Part shown: positions 53,254 through 63,020 of the stretch, piece by piece
Numbering within the stretch: the stretch's first letter is position 1
How the letters are laid out: the number at the start of each line of letters is the position of its first letter
Assembly: GCF_018221685.1 (NCBI RefSeq)
Contig: NZ_JAGJTM010000003.1
Coordinates: forward strand, 186,001-250,000
Length of the DNA: 64,000 nt
Source of the DNA: Bombella apis
GTDB lineage: Bacteria; Pseudomonadota; Alphaproteobacteria; Acetobacterales; Acetobacteraceae
Reading direction: 5' to 3'
Position numbers and translations under genes: made by a program
The notes under the pieces: generated by a model
Told to the model about the DNA's origin: nothing
The model's input: the letters and a program-made list of their open reading frames with translations, nothing else
Databases searched by the model: none

Positions 53254-55557
53254 TTGAGCAGTAAACCATCCTCTGGTCCGTCCAAGACCCGCAGCAGCAC
53301 CAGCCGCGTGCGGAAAACGTCCACTCCCCGCACGAAGACACCCCGCACCGGGACAGAAACCGGGACGGAACAGCCAGCGGACGATACTGTGCAGGATGAC
53401 ACCACCACTGCCGCCCGCAAGCCAGCCACACGACGCCGCAGCACGGCAGCCGGTACCAGGAAGAAAGCCACGACTCCAGCCGCCACGGCTGCTGATGAGA
53501 CAGCCCCGGCTGCTGAGGCTGCGGAGCCTGCCGAGAAACCCAAGCGCACGATGCGCCGCCGCAGCGTGAAACCCACGCCAGAAGATGCTCCCTCCCCAGA
53601 TGAGGCGACAGAAAGCAGCGCCTCCACTCCGGCAAAGAAAACAGTAAAGCCCACCCGCCGCAAGGCTGCCACTGCTGAGGAAGCATCTGCCCCGGCAGAC
53701 CCCACAGCAGCTGCCGGGAGTGAGGAAGCTCCCCCCGCACGCAAACGCAGGGCGACTACCCGCACCAGAAAAACAGCCGAAACAGAAACTGCCAAAGCCG
53801 ACGTCCCGGAAAAAAAACCGGCAACGCCTCGCACACGCCGCAAAAAGACGGCCGAAGCCACACCGGCCACGGAAACCGTGGACGACCACGAAGAGTCGGC
53901 TACCCCTCCAACACGCCGCCCTTCCACCCGTCGGAAAGCTGCTGAAGAAACGGTCGAAACCACGGCAGGCAGCGCCGCACCAGCCGGAACGGAAGACAAG
54001 GCATCCGCCACACCAGCCAAGCCTCGCCGGAAAAGAGCGAAGAAGGCTGAAGCAGAAACGGCTGAGCCGCAGGCAGAAAAACCAGCTGAGGGAACACCCA
54101 CCGAGACCGGCTCGGAAAGCCGTATCCTCTTCAGCGATCTTGGTCTTTCCGAACCGATCCTCCGGGCCGTGGAGGAAATGGGCTATACTCATCCCACGCC
54201 CATCCAGGCACAGGCCGTGCCAGAGATTCTGACCGGGCGTGACGTCCTTGGCGTGGCGCAGACTGGCACCGGCAAGACGGCCTCCTTCACCCTGCCGATG
54301 CTGGAGAAGCTCTCCAAATCCCGAGCCCGGGCCAGGATGCCCCGTTCGCTCATTCTGGAACCCACCCGTGAGCTTGCCCTCCAGGTTGCCGAGAACTTCA
54401 AGCAGTACGGGGCGCATCTGCGCCTCACCCACGCCCTGCTGATCGGTGGCGGCAAGATGAACGAGCAGAAGGAACTGCTCAACCGTGGCGTGGACGTCCT
54501 CATCGCCACCCCGGGGCGGCTGCTCGACATGTTCGAACGGGGCGGACTGCTGATGACGCAGACTGACCTTCTCGTCATTGATGAGGCCGACCGTATGCTG
54601 GACATGGGCTTCATTCCCGATATTGAGCGCATCGTGAGCCTGCTGCCCAGACGGCGCCAGACCCTTTTCTTCTCCGCCACCATGGCTCCGGAGATCCGCC
54701 GTCTGGCCGACAATTTCCTGAACAGTCCCAAGGAAATCACCGTCGCCCGCCAGTCCTCCGTTGCCAGCACCATTACCGAGGGCCTGCTGGTCGTGGAGAA
54801 GAAGGACAAGAGCCGTGCCCTCTGCGCCCTGCTGCGGCAGGATGACGTGCAGAACGCCATCATCTTCTGCAACCGCAAGCGTGACGTGGACACACTGGAA
54901 CGCCATCTGACACGGCAGAAATTCTCTGTCGGCCACCTGCATGGCGACCTGACGCAGGACCTGCGTTTCGAAACCCTCGAGCGCTTCCGCACAGGTGATC
55001 TCCAGATTCTCGTCTGCTCCGACGTGGCGGCCCGTGGCATTGACATTGGCGGGCTGTCCCATGTCTTCAACTATGACCTGCCTTTCAATGCGGAAGATTA
55101 CGTCCACCGTATTGGCCGCACGGGCCGTGCCGGCAAGGAAGGCAAGGCCTACAGTCTGGCCACACCTGATGAGCAGAAGCTGCTCGAGGCCGTCGAGAGC
55201 CTGACGGGCAAGACGATCGAGCCGCTGACTGTAAAAGGCTTCCGCCATCTTGAATGGCGTGGAGAGGAGGATGCTTCCCCTGCCTCCGCCAAGGATGAGA
55301 GCAAGGGTCAGCAGCGGAATGGCAGAAACAGGAAAACTGCCGAACCGAAGCAGGAAGACCGTCCGGCCCGCAAGAAGCAGCCGGAGCGTGATCCTCTGCC
55401 GGAAGCCCGCAAGCATGACCACAAGCGGTCCGGCCGAGCCGAACTGCTGCCGCCCGTACCGGAAAAGAACGGGATGCAGGATGGCTTTGGCGAGAATGTA
55501 CCTGCTTTCATGAAGGTCAGCTTCCTGCCGGAACCACGTGATCCGTCCGACTCATGA
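53254..55557 (+). CDS. DEAD-box RNA helicase, RhlE-like, with long basic N-terminal tail
   Basis: A 767-residue protein starting at TTG 53254 (GAGAG nearby); no ATG follows for about 100 codons. Residues 1-288 are a low-complexity Lys/Arg/Ala/Thr/Pro/Glu tail. The core begins with the Q motif (MGYTHPTPIQAQAVPEIL), then GVAQTGTGKTASFTLPML, LEPTRELALQV, VIDEADRMLDMGFIPDIE, LFFSATMAPEIRR and YVHRIGRTGRAGKEG. The C-terminus is again basic and ends FGENVPAFMKVSF, as in RhlE relatives. The downstream methyltransferase overlaps its stop by four bases. Confidence 0.9.
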   Translation: MSSKPSSGPSKTRSSTSRVRKTSTPRTKTPRTGTETGTEQPADDTVQDDTTTAARKPATRRRSTAAGTRKKATTPAATAADETAPAAEAAEPAEKPKRTMRRRSVKPTPEDAPSPDEATESSASTPAKKTVKPTRRKAATAEEASAPADPTAAAGSEEAPPARKRRATTRTRKTAETETAKADVPEKKPATPRTRRKKTAEATPATETVDDHEESATPPTRRPSTRRKAAEETVETTAGSAAPAGTEDKASATPAKPRRKRAKKAEAETAEPQAEKPAEGTPTETGSESRILFSDLGLSEPILRAVEEMGYTHPTPIQAQAVPEILTGRDVLGVAQTGTGKTASFTLPMLEKLSKSRARARMPRSLILEPTRELALQVAENFKQYGAHLRLTHALLIGGGKMNEQKELLNRGVDVLIATPGRLLDMFERGGLLMTQTDLLVIDEADRMLDMGFIPDIERIVSLLPRRRQTLFFSATMAPEIRRLADNFLNSPKEITVARQSSVASTITEGLLVVEKKDKSRALCALLRQDDVQNAIIFCNRKRDVDTLERHLTRQKFSVGHLHGDLTQDLRFETLERFRTGDLQILVCSDVAARGIDIGGLSHVFNYDLPFNAEDYVHRIGRTGRAGKEGKAYSLATPDEQKLLEAVESLTGKTIEPLTVKGFRHLEWRGEEDASPASAKDESKGQQRNGRNRKTAEPKQEDRPARKKQPERDPLPEARKHDHKRSGRAELLPPVPEKNGMQDGFGENVPAFMKVSFLPEPRDPSDS

Positions 55558-56852
55558 TGGAAACGTCCACGCAGATTCACGCCACTGTCGAACAGCTCGG
55601 CCGTTCGGGAGACGGGATGGTGCGTCATGAGGGGCGGGCTTGGTACATTCCCGGAACCCTGCCGGGCGAGCAACTGCATCTGCGATTCCATGACGGCGAA
55701 GCGGAACTTCTGGAGCGGGAAAGCACATCCCCCCATCGGGTAGAAGCGCCCTGCTCCCTGTCCGACCTCTGCGGCGGCTGTGCCCTCCAGCACATGGACC
55801 AGACCGCCCTGCTGGAGTGGAAAAAGGATCAGGTCCAGCGTGCCCTGAACAGAAGCGGCTTTACGGACCTGCCAGAACCTGCCCTGTACCAGACGCCCCC
55901 TCACAGCCGCCAGCGGCTGGACGTAGCCCTGCAAAGGGTACCAGGGGGCATCATTCTCGGGCTGCATCAACGGGGTGGTGACCCGGTGGACATGACGGAA
56001 TGTCCCCTCATCCGCCCGGAACTGCTGAAGCTGCTTCCTCCACTCCGTGAGTGCCTCTCCTCCCTTGGTGCCCTGACAGGGCGTGGCAATCTGGCCATCA
56101 ACCTTCTGGACAGCGGCCCGGACCTGACGCTGGAGACACCCGCTCCCCTGAGTGGTTCTGACAGGGAAAAACTGGCCGCTTTTGCACGGGACCATGGGAT
56201 TCCACGCATCACATGGCGTCCGGCTCCCGGCAGGATGATGGAAACGGCTGCACAGACGGGGCCGGTCTTCCATCATTTTGGCGGTGTCAGGGTCTCACCC
56301 CCACCAGCCAGTTTCCTTCAGGCCAGTCAGGAAGGTGAGCAGGCCATCCGTGAAGCCGTTCTTGCCGGTCTGCCGCCGCTGAACCGGAAGGACCGGATCA
56401 TCGAGCTGTATGCTGGATGCGGAACCCTGACCTTCCCGCTGGCCCAGCACGGTTTCGTGCAGGCCTATGAGGGCGACAGGGCGGCTATCGCCTCCCTCCG
56501 TGCCGCTACCCACGGCAGCCGTGCAGAAGGCTCCGAGCGGGACCTGAATCGCCAGCCTCTCCTGCCGCCTGAACTGAATCAGGCCCGTGTTGTCGTGCTG
56601 GACCCGCCCTATGCTGGCTCAGGCAAGCAGCTGGCCTCCCTTCTGCGCTCCAAAGTGCAGGATGTGGTCTATGTCAGCTGCAATCCAGCTGCGCTGGAAA
56701 AAGAACTCCCCGCCCTGAAGCAGGCCGGTTTTGCCGTGCTGTCATGGACCGTGATCGACCAGTTTCTCTGGTCCACGGATGTCGAGACCGTGCTGGTTCT
56801 TTCCAGAGATCCGAAACGCATCCGCAAGGCCGAAAAAAAGCGGAAGGGATAA
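55554..56852 (+). CDS. class I SAM-dependent RNA methyltransferase (RumA/TrmA type)
   Basis: A 432-residue uridine-5-methyltransferase-like protein. It starts with a TRAM-like domain (VEQLGRSGDGMVRHEGRAWY), then the iron-sulfur cysteines PCSLSDLCGGCALQH, the SAM motif IIELYAGCGTLTFPLAQHG, VVVLDPPYAGSG and the catalytic VVYVSCNPAALEKEL (nucleophile Cys in SCNP). Which uridine of 23S rRNA or tRNA it modifies cannot be told. Overlap with the helicase gene suggests joint action on rRNA. Confidence 0.9.
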   Translation: MMETSTQIHATVEQLGRSGDGMVRHEGRAWYIPGTLPGEQLHLRFHDGEAELLERESTSPHRVEAPCSLSDLCGGCALQHMDQTALLEWKKDQVQRALNRSGFTDLPEPALYQTPPHSRQRLDVALQRVPGGIILGLHQRGGDPVDMTECPLIRPELLKLLPPLRECLSSLGALTGRGNLAINLLDSGPDLTLETPAPLSGSDREKLAAFARDHGIPRITWRPAPGRMMETAAQTGPVFHHFGGVRVSPPPASFLQASQEGEQAIREAVLAGLPPLNRKDRIIELYAGCGTLTFPLAQHGFVQAYEGDRAAIASLRAATHGSRAEGSERDLNRQPLLPPELNQARVVVLDPPYAGSGKQLASLLRSKVQDVVYVSCNPAALEKELPALKQAGFAVLSWTVIDQFLWSTDVETVLVLSRDPKRIRKAEKKRKG

Positions 56853-56891
56853 CCTCCCTCCCGCTTCATCACGTTGCGCCTGCTTCCACCA

Positions 56892-57248
56892 TCAGACGTG
56901 GAAACTCTCCCCGCAGCCACAGCGGCCCTTCTCATTGGGGTTGGTGAAGGTGAAGCCTGATTCCAGCTCCTTCACCTCATAATCCATGACCGTGCCGATC
57001 AGGAAGAGCGTCGCCTTGCTGTCCACCAGCAGGGTCAGCCCATGATCCTCGATCCGCTCATCCCCTTTCTGGACTTCCGGCACGAAATTCATCTCGTAAG
57101 ACATGCCGGAACAGCCACGCTTGCCCACACTGATGCGCAGGAACTTTCCCTTCTCGGCTCCCTCATACAGGGTCTTCAGGCGGGCGGCGGCCCGGTCTGT
57201 CATGGTCATCAGGGGTGGCAGGCTGCGTTTGGGGGCAGTATCTGTCAT
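56892..57248 (-). CDS. sufA: iron-sulfur cluster carrier SufA/HesB type
   Basis: A 118-residue A-type carrier. ISVGKRGCSGMSYEMNFV carries the first Cys and ESGFTFTNPNEKGRCGCGES the CxC pair. ATG 57248 has GGGAGG eight bases upstream. It is the last gene of the suf operon, 45 bases after sufT. It would take clusters from the SufBCD scaffold to target proteins such as IspG or LipA-type enzymes. Confidence 0.94.
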   Translation of the reverse strand: MTDTAPKRSLPPLMTMTDRAAARLKTLYEGAEKGKFLRISVGKRGCSGMSYEMNFVPEVQKGDERIEDHGLTLLVDSKATLFLIGTVMDYEVKELESGFTFTNPNEKGRCGCGESFHV

Positions 57249-57293
57249 GAGGGTACCCTCCCGATCTTCAGTTTCCAGCGTGTTCATTCAGGA

Positions 57294-57740
57294 TCAGAAC
57301 ATGTTCAGGGCAAGACGGGCATTGTCGCTCATCCGGCTCATGTCCCACGGCGGATCCCAGACCACCTTGACGGTCACTTCCCGCACGGTCGGAACGGACA
57401 GCACGGCATAGCGCACCATCTGGGGCAGCTCCTGCGCACTCGGGCAGTTCGGGGCCGTGAGGGACATCTCAATATCCACACGCCCGTCATCATGCAGGTC
57501 GATGGCGTAGATCAGCCCCAGCTCGTAGACGTTGACCGGAATCTCCGGGTCAAAGACGGTCTCGATGGCGGCGATGACCTCATCCTGCTTTGGCGGCGCA
57601 TCCACGGGGGGAGGAACAAGCTCCTCCTGCCCCGCATAGGCCTGCTCCCGTGTCGGAACAGACGGCCCGGCGGGAACGTTCTCTTCCACAGCGGAAGAAA
57701 CCGCCTCATCTCTGCTCTTCAGCTCGTCTGTTTCTGTCAT
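57294..57740 (-). CDS. sufT: SufT (DUF59/MIP18-type) iron-sulfur maturation protein
   Basis: About 148 residues. The C-terminal DUF59 domain shows IETVFDPEIPVNVYELGLIY, MSLTAPNCPSAQELPQMVRY and VKVVWDPPWDMSRMSDNARL. The N-terminus is a Glu/Pro-rich extension. SufT-type proteins assist cluster assembly, especially when clusters are in high demand. ATG 57740 has GAGG five bases upstream. It lies seven bases after sufS. Confidence 0.93.
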   Translation of the reverse strand: MTETDELKSRDEAVSSAVEENVPAGPSVPTREQAYAGQEELVPPPVDAPPKQDEVIAAIETVFDPEIPVNVYELGLIYAIDLHDDGRVDIEMSLTAPNCPSAQELPQMVRYAVLSVPTVREVTVKVVWDPPWDMSRMSDNARLALNMF

Positions 57741-57747
57741 GACATCC

Positions 57748-58959
57748 TCACGCAAGTAAGGCACGCGCACGCTCAATGCCGTGGGCCAGAGCGTCTATCT
57801 CGTCACGTGTCGTATAAATGGCAAAACTGGCTCTGGCGGTTGCCTGCACGCCCAGCTCCTGCATCAGCGGTTCAGCACAATGCTGCCCGGCCCGGATGGC
57901 AATGCCCTGCTGATCCAGCAGCACGGCAAGATCATGCGGGTGTGCCCCCTCCACCTGAAGTGAGAAGACACCACCCCGCTCCACCGGGTTTCCCATGATG
58001 CTCACACCATCCGTCTTTTCAAGCACCTGCCGAGCATAGGCGACCAGATCACGCTCATGTGCTTCGATCGCCTCTGCCCCCAGCTCCTCCACGAAACGGA
58101 TGGCGGCTCCCAGACCCAGCACTTCCAGAATGGCGGGCGTGCCAGCCTCGAATTTGTGCGGCGCATCGGCCCAGCTTGCCTTCTCGAACGAGACGGAGCG
58201 GATCATGTCCCCTCCACCCAGAAAAGGCGGCATCTCCTCCAGCAGGGGCAGCCTGCCCCAGAGGATGCCGACACCCGTAGGCCCATAAAGCTTGTGGCCG
58301 GTAAAGACGAAGAAATCCGCCCCCAGAGCCTGCACGTCCACCCTGCGGTGGACGATGGACTGGGAGCCATCCACGATGACTTTCGCCCCGTGCCTGTGGG
58401 CCAGCTCCGCCAGCTTTTTCACGGGCGTGATGGTCCCCAGCACGTTGGACATGTGCGTGACGGAAACCAGCGCAACACGGCCATCACCCAGCAGCTCTTC
58501 ATAAGCGGCAAGATCGATGTCCCCATCCGCATTGATGGGGGCCACACGCAGCTCGATGCCCAGCCTGTCCCGCAGCATGAGCCACGGCACGATGTTGGCA
58601 TGGTGCTCCAGAGCGGAGATCAGCACGGCCTGACCGGGCCTAAGCTGGCTGCCCAGCGAATGGGCCAGCAGATTGAGGCCCTCCGTGCTGTTCTTGGTAA
58701 ACACGATCTCCCGCCGGTCCGCCGCATTGAGGAACCGGGCCACATCATCACGCACGGCTTCATAAGCCTGCGTGGTCCGTTCGCTCATGTCATACAGACC
58801 ACGATGGATATTGGCGTAACAGTGCCGTGCCGCTTCGCTCATCGCCTCGATGACACAGTCCGGCTTCTGGGCAGAGGCTGCGCTGTCCAGAAAGACCAGC
58901 GGACGACCATGAGCCGTTTCGGACAGGATGGGGAAGCGGGCACGCACGTTATCAGACAT
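57748..58959 (-). CDS. sufS: cysteine desulfurase SufS
   Basis: A 403-residue PLP enzyme that takes sulfur from cysteine. The PLP lysine is in ADFFVFTGHKLYGPTGVGIL, with VDGSQSIVHRRVDVQA before it, and the active-site Cys in AIRAGQHCAEPLMQELGV. No sufE or sufU acceptor gene lies in the operon. It overlaps sufD by eight bases. Confidence 0.95.
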   Translation of the reverse strand: MSDNVRARFPILSETAHGRPLVFLDSAASAQKPDCVIEAMSEAARHCYANIHRGLYDMSERTTQAYEAVRDDVARFLNAADRREIVFTKNSTEGLNLLAHSLGSQLRPGQAVLISALEHHANIVPWLMLRDRLGIELRVAPINADGDIDLAAYEELLGDGRVALVSVTHMSNVLGTITPVKKLAELAHRHGAKVIVDGSQSIVHRRVDVQALGADFFVFTGHKLYGPTGVGILWGRLPLLEEMPPFLGGGDMIRSVSFEKASWADAPHKFEAGTPAILEVLGLGAAIRFVEELGAEAIEAHERDLVAYARQVLEKTDGVSIMGNPVERGGVFSLQVEGAHPHDLAVLLDQQGIAIRAGQHCAEPLMQELGVQATARASFAIYTTRDEIDALAHGIERARALLA

Positions 58960-60151
58960 GGCCGGGCAACGCTTTCAGCAGATAGTCCCGCAGGCTTTCA
59001 TGCTCCACCAGTTCCACCGTTTCCAGAAGGAAGGCCTGAACCAGCATGTCACGGGCCTGCTCCTCCTGAACCCCACGGGAGCGGAGATAGAAAAGCTGGT
59101 CTTCATCCAGCGCACCGACGGTCGCACCGTGGCTGCACTTGACGTCATCAGCGTAAATCTCAAGCTCAGGCTTGCTGTTCATCTGTGCCTTTTCGGACAG
59201 GAGCAGGGCCTGGTTCATCTGGTAGCCATCAGTCTTCTGGGCAATCCGGTCCACCAGAATCTTCCCCTGGAAGACACCCTGTCCGTTTTCCGACAGCACG
59301 CTCCGCACCGTCTGGCGGGACGTGCAGTCCGGTGACGCATGATGGATCATGGAAGACAGGTCATTCAGCCGGGCACCATCGACAAGCTGGATCGCATTGA
59401 CGTTCGTGTTGCTGAACGGGCCAGACAGCTGGGTGACGACTTCCTGACGGGCCAGCACACCCCCCTGATTGAGCGTGAAGCTGTCATAATTGCCACGCTC
59501 ACCCACACGGGCCCCGACAATGGCCAGACGGGCGGCCTCATGGCTTTCAGCCTGCTGCGTGATGTGGCTGAGATGCGCCTTGTCCGCACAATGGACATCC
59601 ACCTGCGGATTGGTCAGATACTGCCCCGTGCCAAGCTGGACATCCAGCAGGGTCAGCTGCGCCCCCTCATCCAGCGTGACACTGTGATGAAGATGGGTGG
59701 ACACGCCATCCCCTTCCGTCAGGCTGACCATGACGATCAGCCCGGCATCCGTCCCGGCCGGAACATGAAGCCGTGCCCCCGGCTGACGGAGGGCCGCATT
59801 CAGACCGGCAGAGAAACGCCCCGCCAGCAGCGGCTGCACGGCAGAACCGTCACCATATTCCTGCACGTCCATGCAGTCTGGCAGGTGGGACAGCTCCTTG
59901 CAGAAACGGCCATTGGCAAAGACCAGCAGGCCATCATGCTCTGGCAGGTTCAGGCCTTCCACACGCTGCTTCACGGTGGCGGCTTCAAGGGCTGGAGCCT
60001 CCTGCCAGGCAATCCCGTTCAGGGACTGGAGTGGCGTGTAATGCCATGCCTCCACCCGACGTGTTGGCAGCCCTTCCGCTCCCAGCAGGGCTGCACGCTC
60101 TCCGGCACGCCCCGTCAGGGCCTGCCAGGCTGCTGCACTGTTCTCACTCAC
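58952..60151 (-). CDS. sufD: Fe-S assembly scaffold subunit SufD
   Basis: A 399-residue beta-helix scaffold partner. DGARLNDLSSMIHHASPDCT, VLSENGQGVFQGKILVDRIA, MNQALLLSEKAQMNSKPELE and DDVKCSHGATVGALDEDQLF are its signatures. The start is GTG 60151, overlapping the sufC stop as GTGA. It is normal in length. Confidence 0.94.
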   Translation of the reverse strand: MSENSAAAWQALTGRAGERAALLGAEGLPTRRVEAWHYTPLQSLNGIAWQEAPALEAATVKQRVEGLNLPEHDGLLVFANGRFCKELSHLPDCMDVQEYGDGSAVQPLLAGRFSAGLNAALRQPGARLHVPAGTDAGLIVMVSLTEGDGVSTHLHHSVTLDEGAQLTLLDVQLGTGQYLTNPQVDVHCADKAHLSHITQQAESHEAARLAIVGARVGERGNYDSFTLNQGGVLARQEVVTQLSGPFSNTNVNAIQLVDGARLNDLSSMIHHASPDCTSRQTVRSVLSENGQGVFQGKILVDRIAQKTDGYQMNQALLLSEKAQMNSKPELEIYADDVKCSHGATVGALDEDQLFYLRSRGVQEEQARDMLVQAFLLETVELVEHESLRDYLLKALPGHV

Positions 60152-60918
60152 GCTGCCGCCTCAAGAAACTGTTTGTAGCCCTGTTTTTCCAGCAGTGTTG
60201 CCACTTCCGGGCCGCCACTATGGATGATGCGTCCGTGCGCCATGACATGCACACGGTCCGGCACGATATATTCCAGCAGACGCTGGTGATGGGTAATCAC
60301 CAGTGATGAGAAGTCCGGCCCACGCAGGGAGTTCACACCCTCCGCCACGATACGCAGCGCATCGATGTCCAGCCCGCTGTCCGTCTCGTCCAGAATGGCC
60401 AGAGAAGGCTTGAGCAGGCGCATCTGGAGCACCTCGTTGCGCTTCTTCTCACCACCGGAGAAGCCGACATTCACGGCCCGCTTGAGCATCTCGCCGGACA
60501 TGGAAAGGCGGCTGGTTTCCTCCCGTGCCAGCTTGAGGAAGGACACGGCATCCAGCTCCTCCTCACCACGGGCCTTGCGCACGGCGTTTACTGCCGTCCG
60601 CAGGAAGTTGGCGTTGTTGACACCGGGCAGTTCCACCGGGGACTGGAAGGCCAGAAACACACCCAGTGCCGCACGTTCTTCCGGCTCCAGCTCCAGCAGG
60701 TCCTGCCCCTTGAAATGGGCGGAACCACCTGTCACCTCGTAATCCTCACGCCCCGCCAGAACATAGGAGAGCGTGGACTTGCCAGAACCGTTCGGCCCCA
60801 TGATGGCGTGAACCTCTCCCTTGGGGATCGTGAGGTCCAGACCCTTCAGAATTTCCTTGGGGGTGCCGTCAGCATCGATCTGGGCCTTCAGCCCCTCAAT
60901 CTTCAGAAAATCACTCAT
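60148..60918 (-). CDS. sufC: Fe-S assembly ATPase SufC
   Basis: A 256-residue ABC-type ATPase. VHAIMGPNGSGKSTLSYVLA is Walker A, VGFSGGEKKRNEVLQMRLLK the signature and LAILDETDSGLDIDALRIV Walker B. It powers the SufBCD scaffold. The start is three bases after the sufB stop. Confidence 0.97.
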   Translation of the reverse strand: MSDFLKIEGLKAQIDADGTPKEILKGLDLTIPKGEVHAIMGPNGSGKSTLSYVLAGREDYEVTGGSAHFKGQDLLELEPEERAALGVFLAFQSPVELPGVNNANFLRTAVNAVRKARGEEELDAVSFLKLAREETSRLSMSGEMLKRAVNVGFSGGEKKRNEVLQMRLLKPSLAILDETDSGLDIDALRIVAEGVNSLRGPDFSSLVITHHQRLLEYIVPDRVHVMAHGRIIHSGGPEVATLLEKQGYKQFLEAAA

Positions 60919-60921
60919 AGC

Positions 60922-62377
<1,456 letters not shown>

Positions 62378-62403
<26 letters not shown>

Positions 62404-62872
62404 GACATTCTCCCTGTTCCTCAGGCCTATGCATTGTCGCTTCCACCGATGTGGCAGAGGACGGATCGAATTTCAGATCGGGGTTGGCCATATCGGCCAG
62501 AGTGATGGTCTCCAGGGCCTGCCGGACCGCTGCATTGACCATATCCCACTGCCCTGACAGACCGCAGGTCTCACCATGTGCACATTCCTTGCCATCACAG
62601 CAGGCTGTCACGCAGATGGGACCATCCACCACGCTGATGACCCGGGCCACGGAGATGTCGGCCAGCTCCTCGGCCAAGCGATAGCCGCCCCGGGCACCAC
62701 GGAAAGAGACAACCAGCCCACCTGCTGCCAGCCCTTTCAACAGTTTGGCAACTGTTGGCTCTGGCACCCCCGTCTCCTGCGCCAAAGACGCTGCCGTGGC
62801 CAGATCACCACGCACACCAAGACGCACGAGAACAACGGTCGCATAATCAGCCAGTTTGGACAGTCTCAGCAC
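62378..62872 (-). CDS. Rrf2/IscR-like regulator of the suf operon
   Basis: A 164-residue regulator with a winged helix-turn-helix ([34 protein letters not shown]) and cluster-binding cysteines Cys91-x5-Cys97-x5-Cys103, which matches IscR. It probably senses cluster supply and represses or activates the operon. A promoter-like pair lies upstream. The C-terminus (GECHAGC) has two more cysteines. Confidence 0.9.
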
Positions 62873-62906
62873 AATGAAAAACCTACATCCTATATCAATG
62901 ATTCTC

Positions 62907-62935
62907 TATTTAAGACCCAACAGGTACCCATTCAA
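62907..62935 (-). promoter_or_regulatory. promoter of the suf operon
   Basis: On the minus strand TTGAAT (62935-62930) and TAAATA (62912-62907) are 17 bases apart. The start point would be near 62900, about 30 bases before the Rrf2 gene. No operator could be assigned with confidence. Confidence 0.55.
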
Positions 62936-63020
62936 GGGAGTGACCCATATTTTCCCGATGGTCAAGCCTTATGTGCCGCCAGGATAAAGCGTTTTTCATA
63001 TTTTGTTAAAAAATACCCAA

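Noticed and set aside
53194-55422. A 742-codon open frame on the minus strand across the helicase
   Set aside because: It is the antisense shadow of the GC-rich, repetitive helicase gene; its product is Cys/Gly/Arg-rich with no domain, and the plus-strand DEAD-box motifs are unmistakable.
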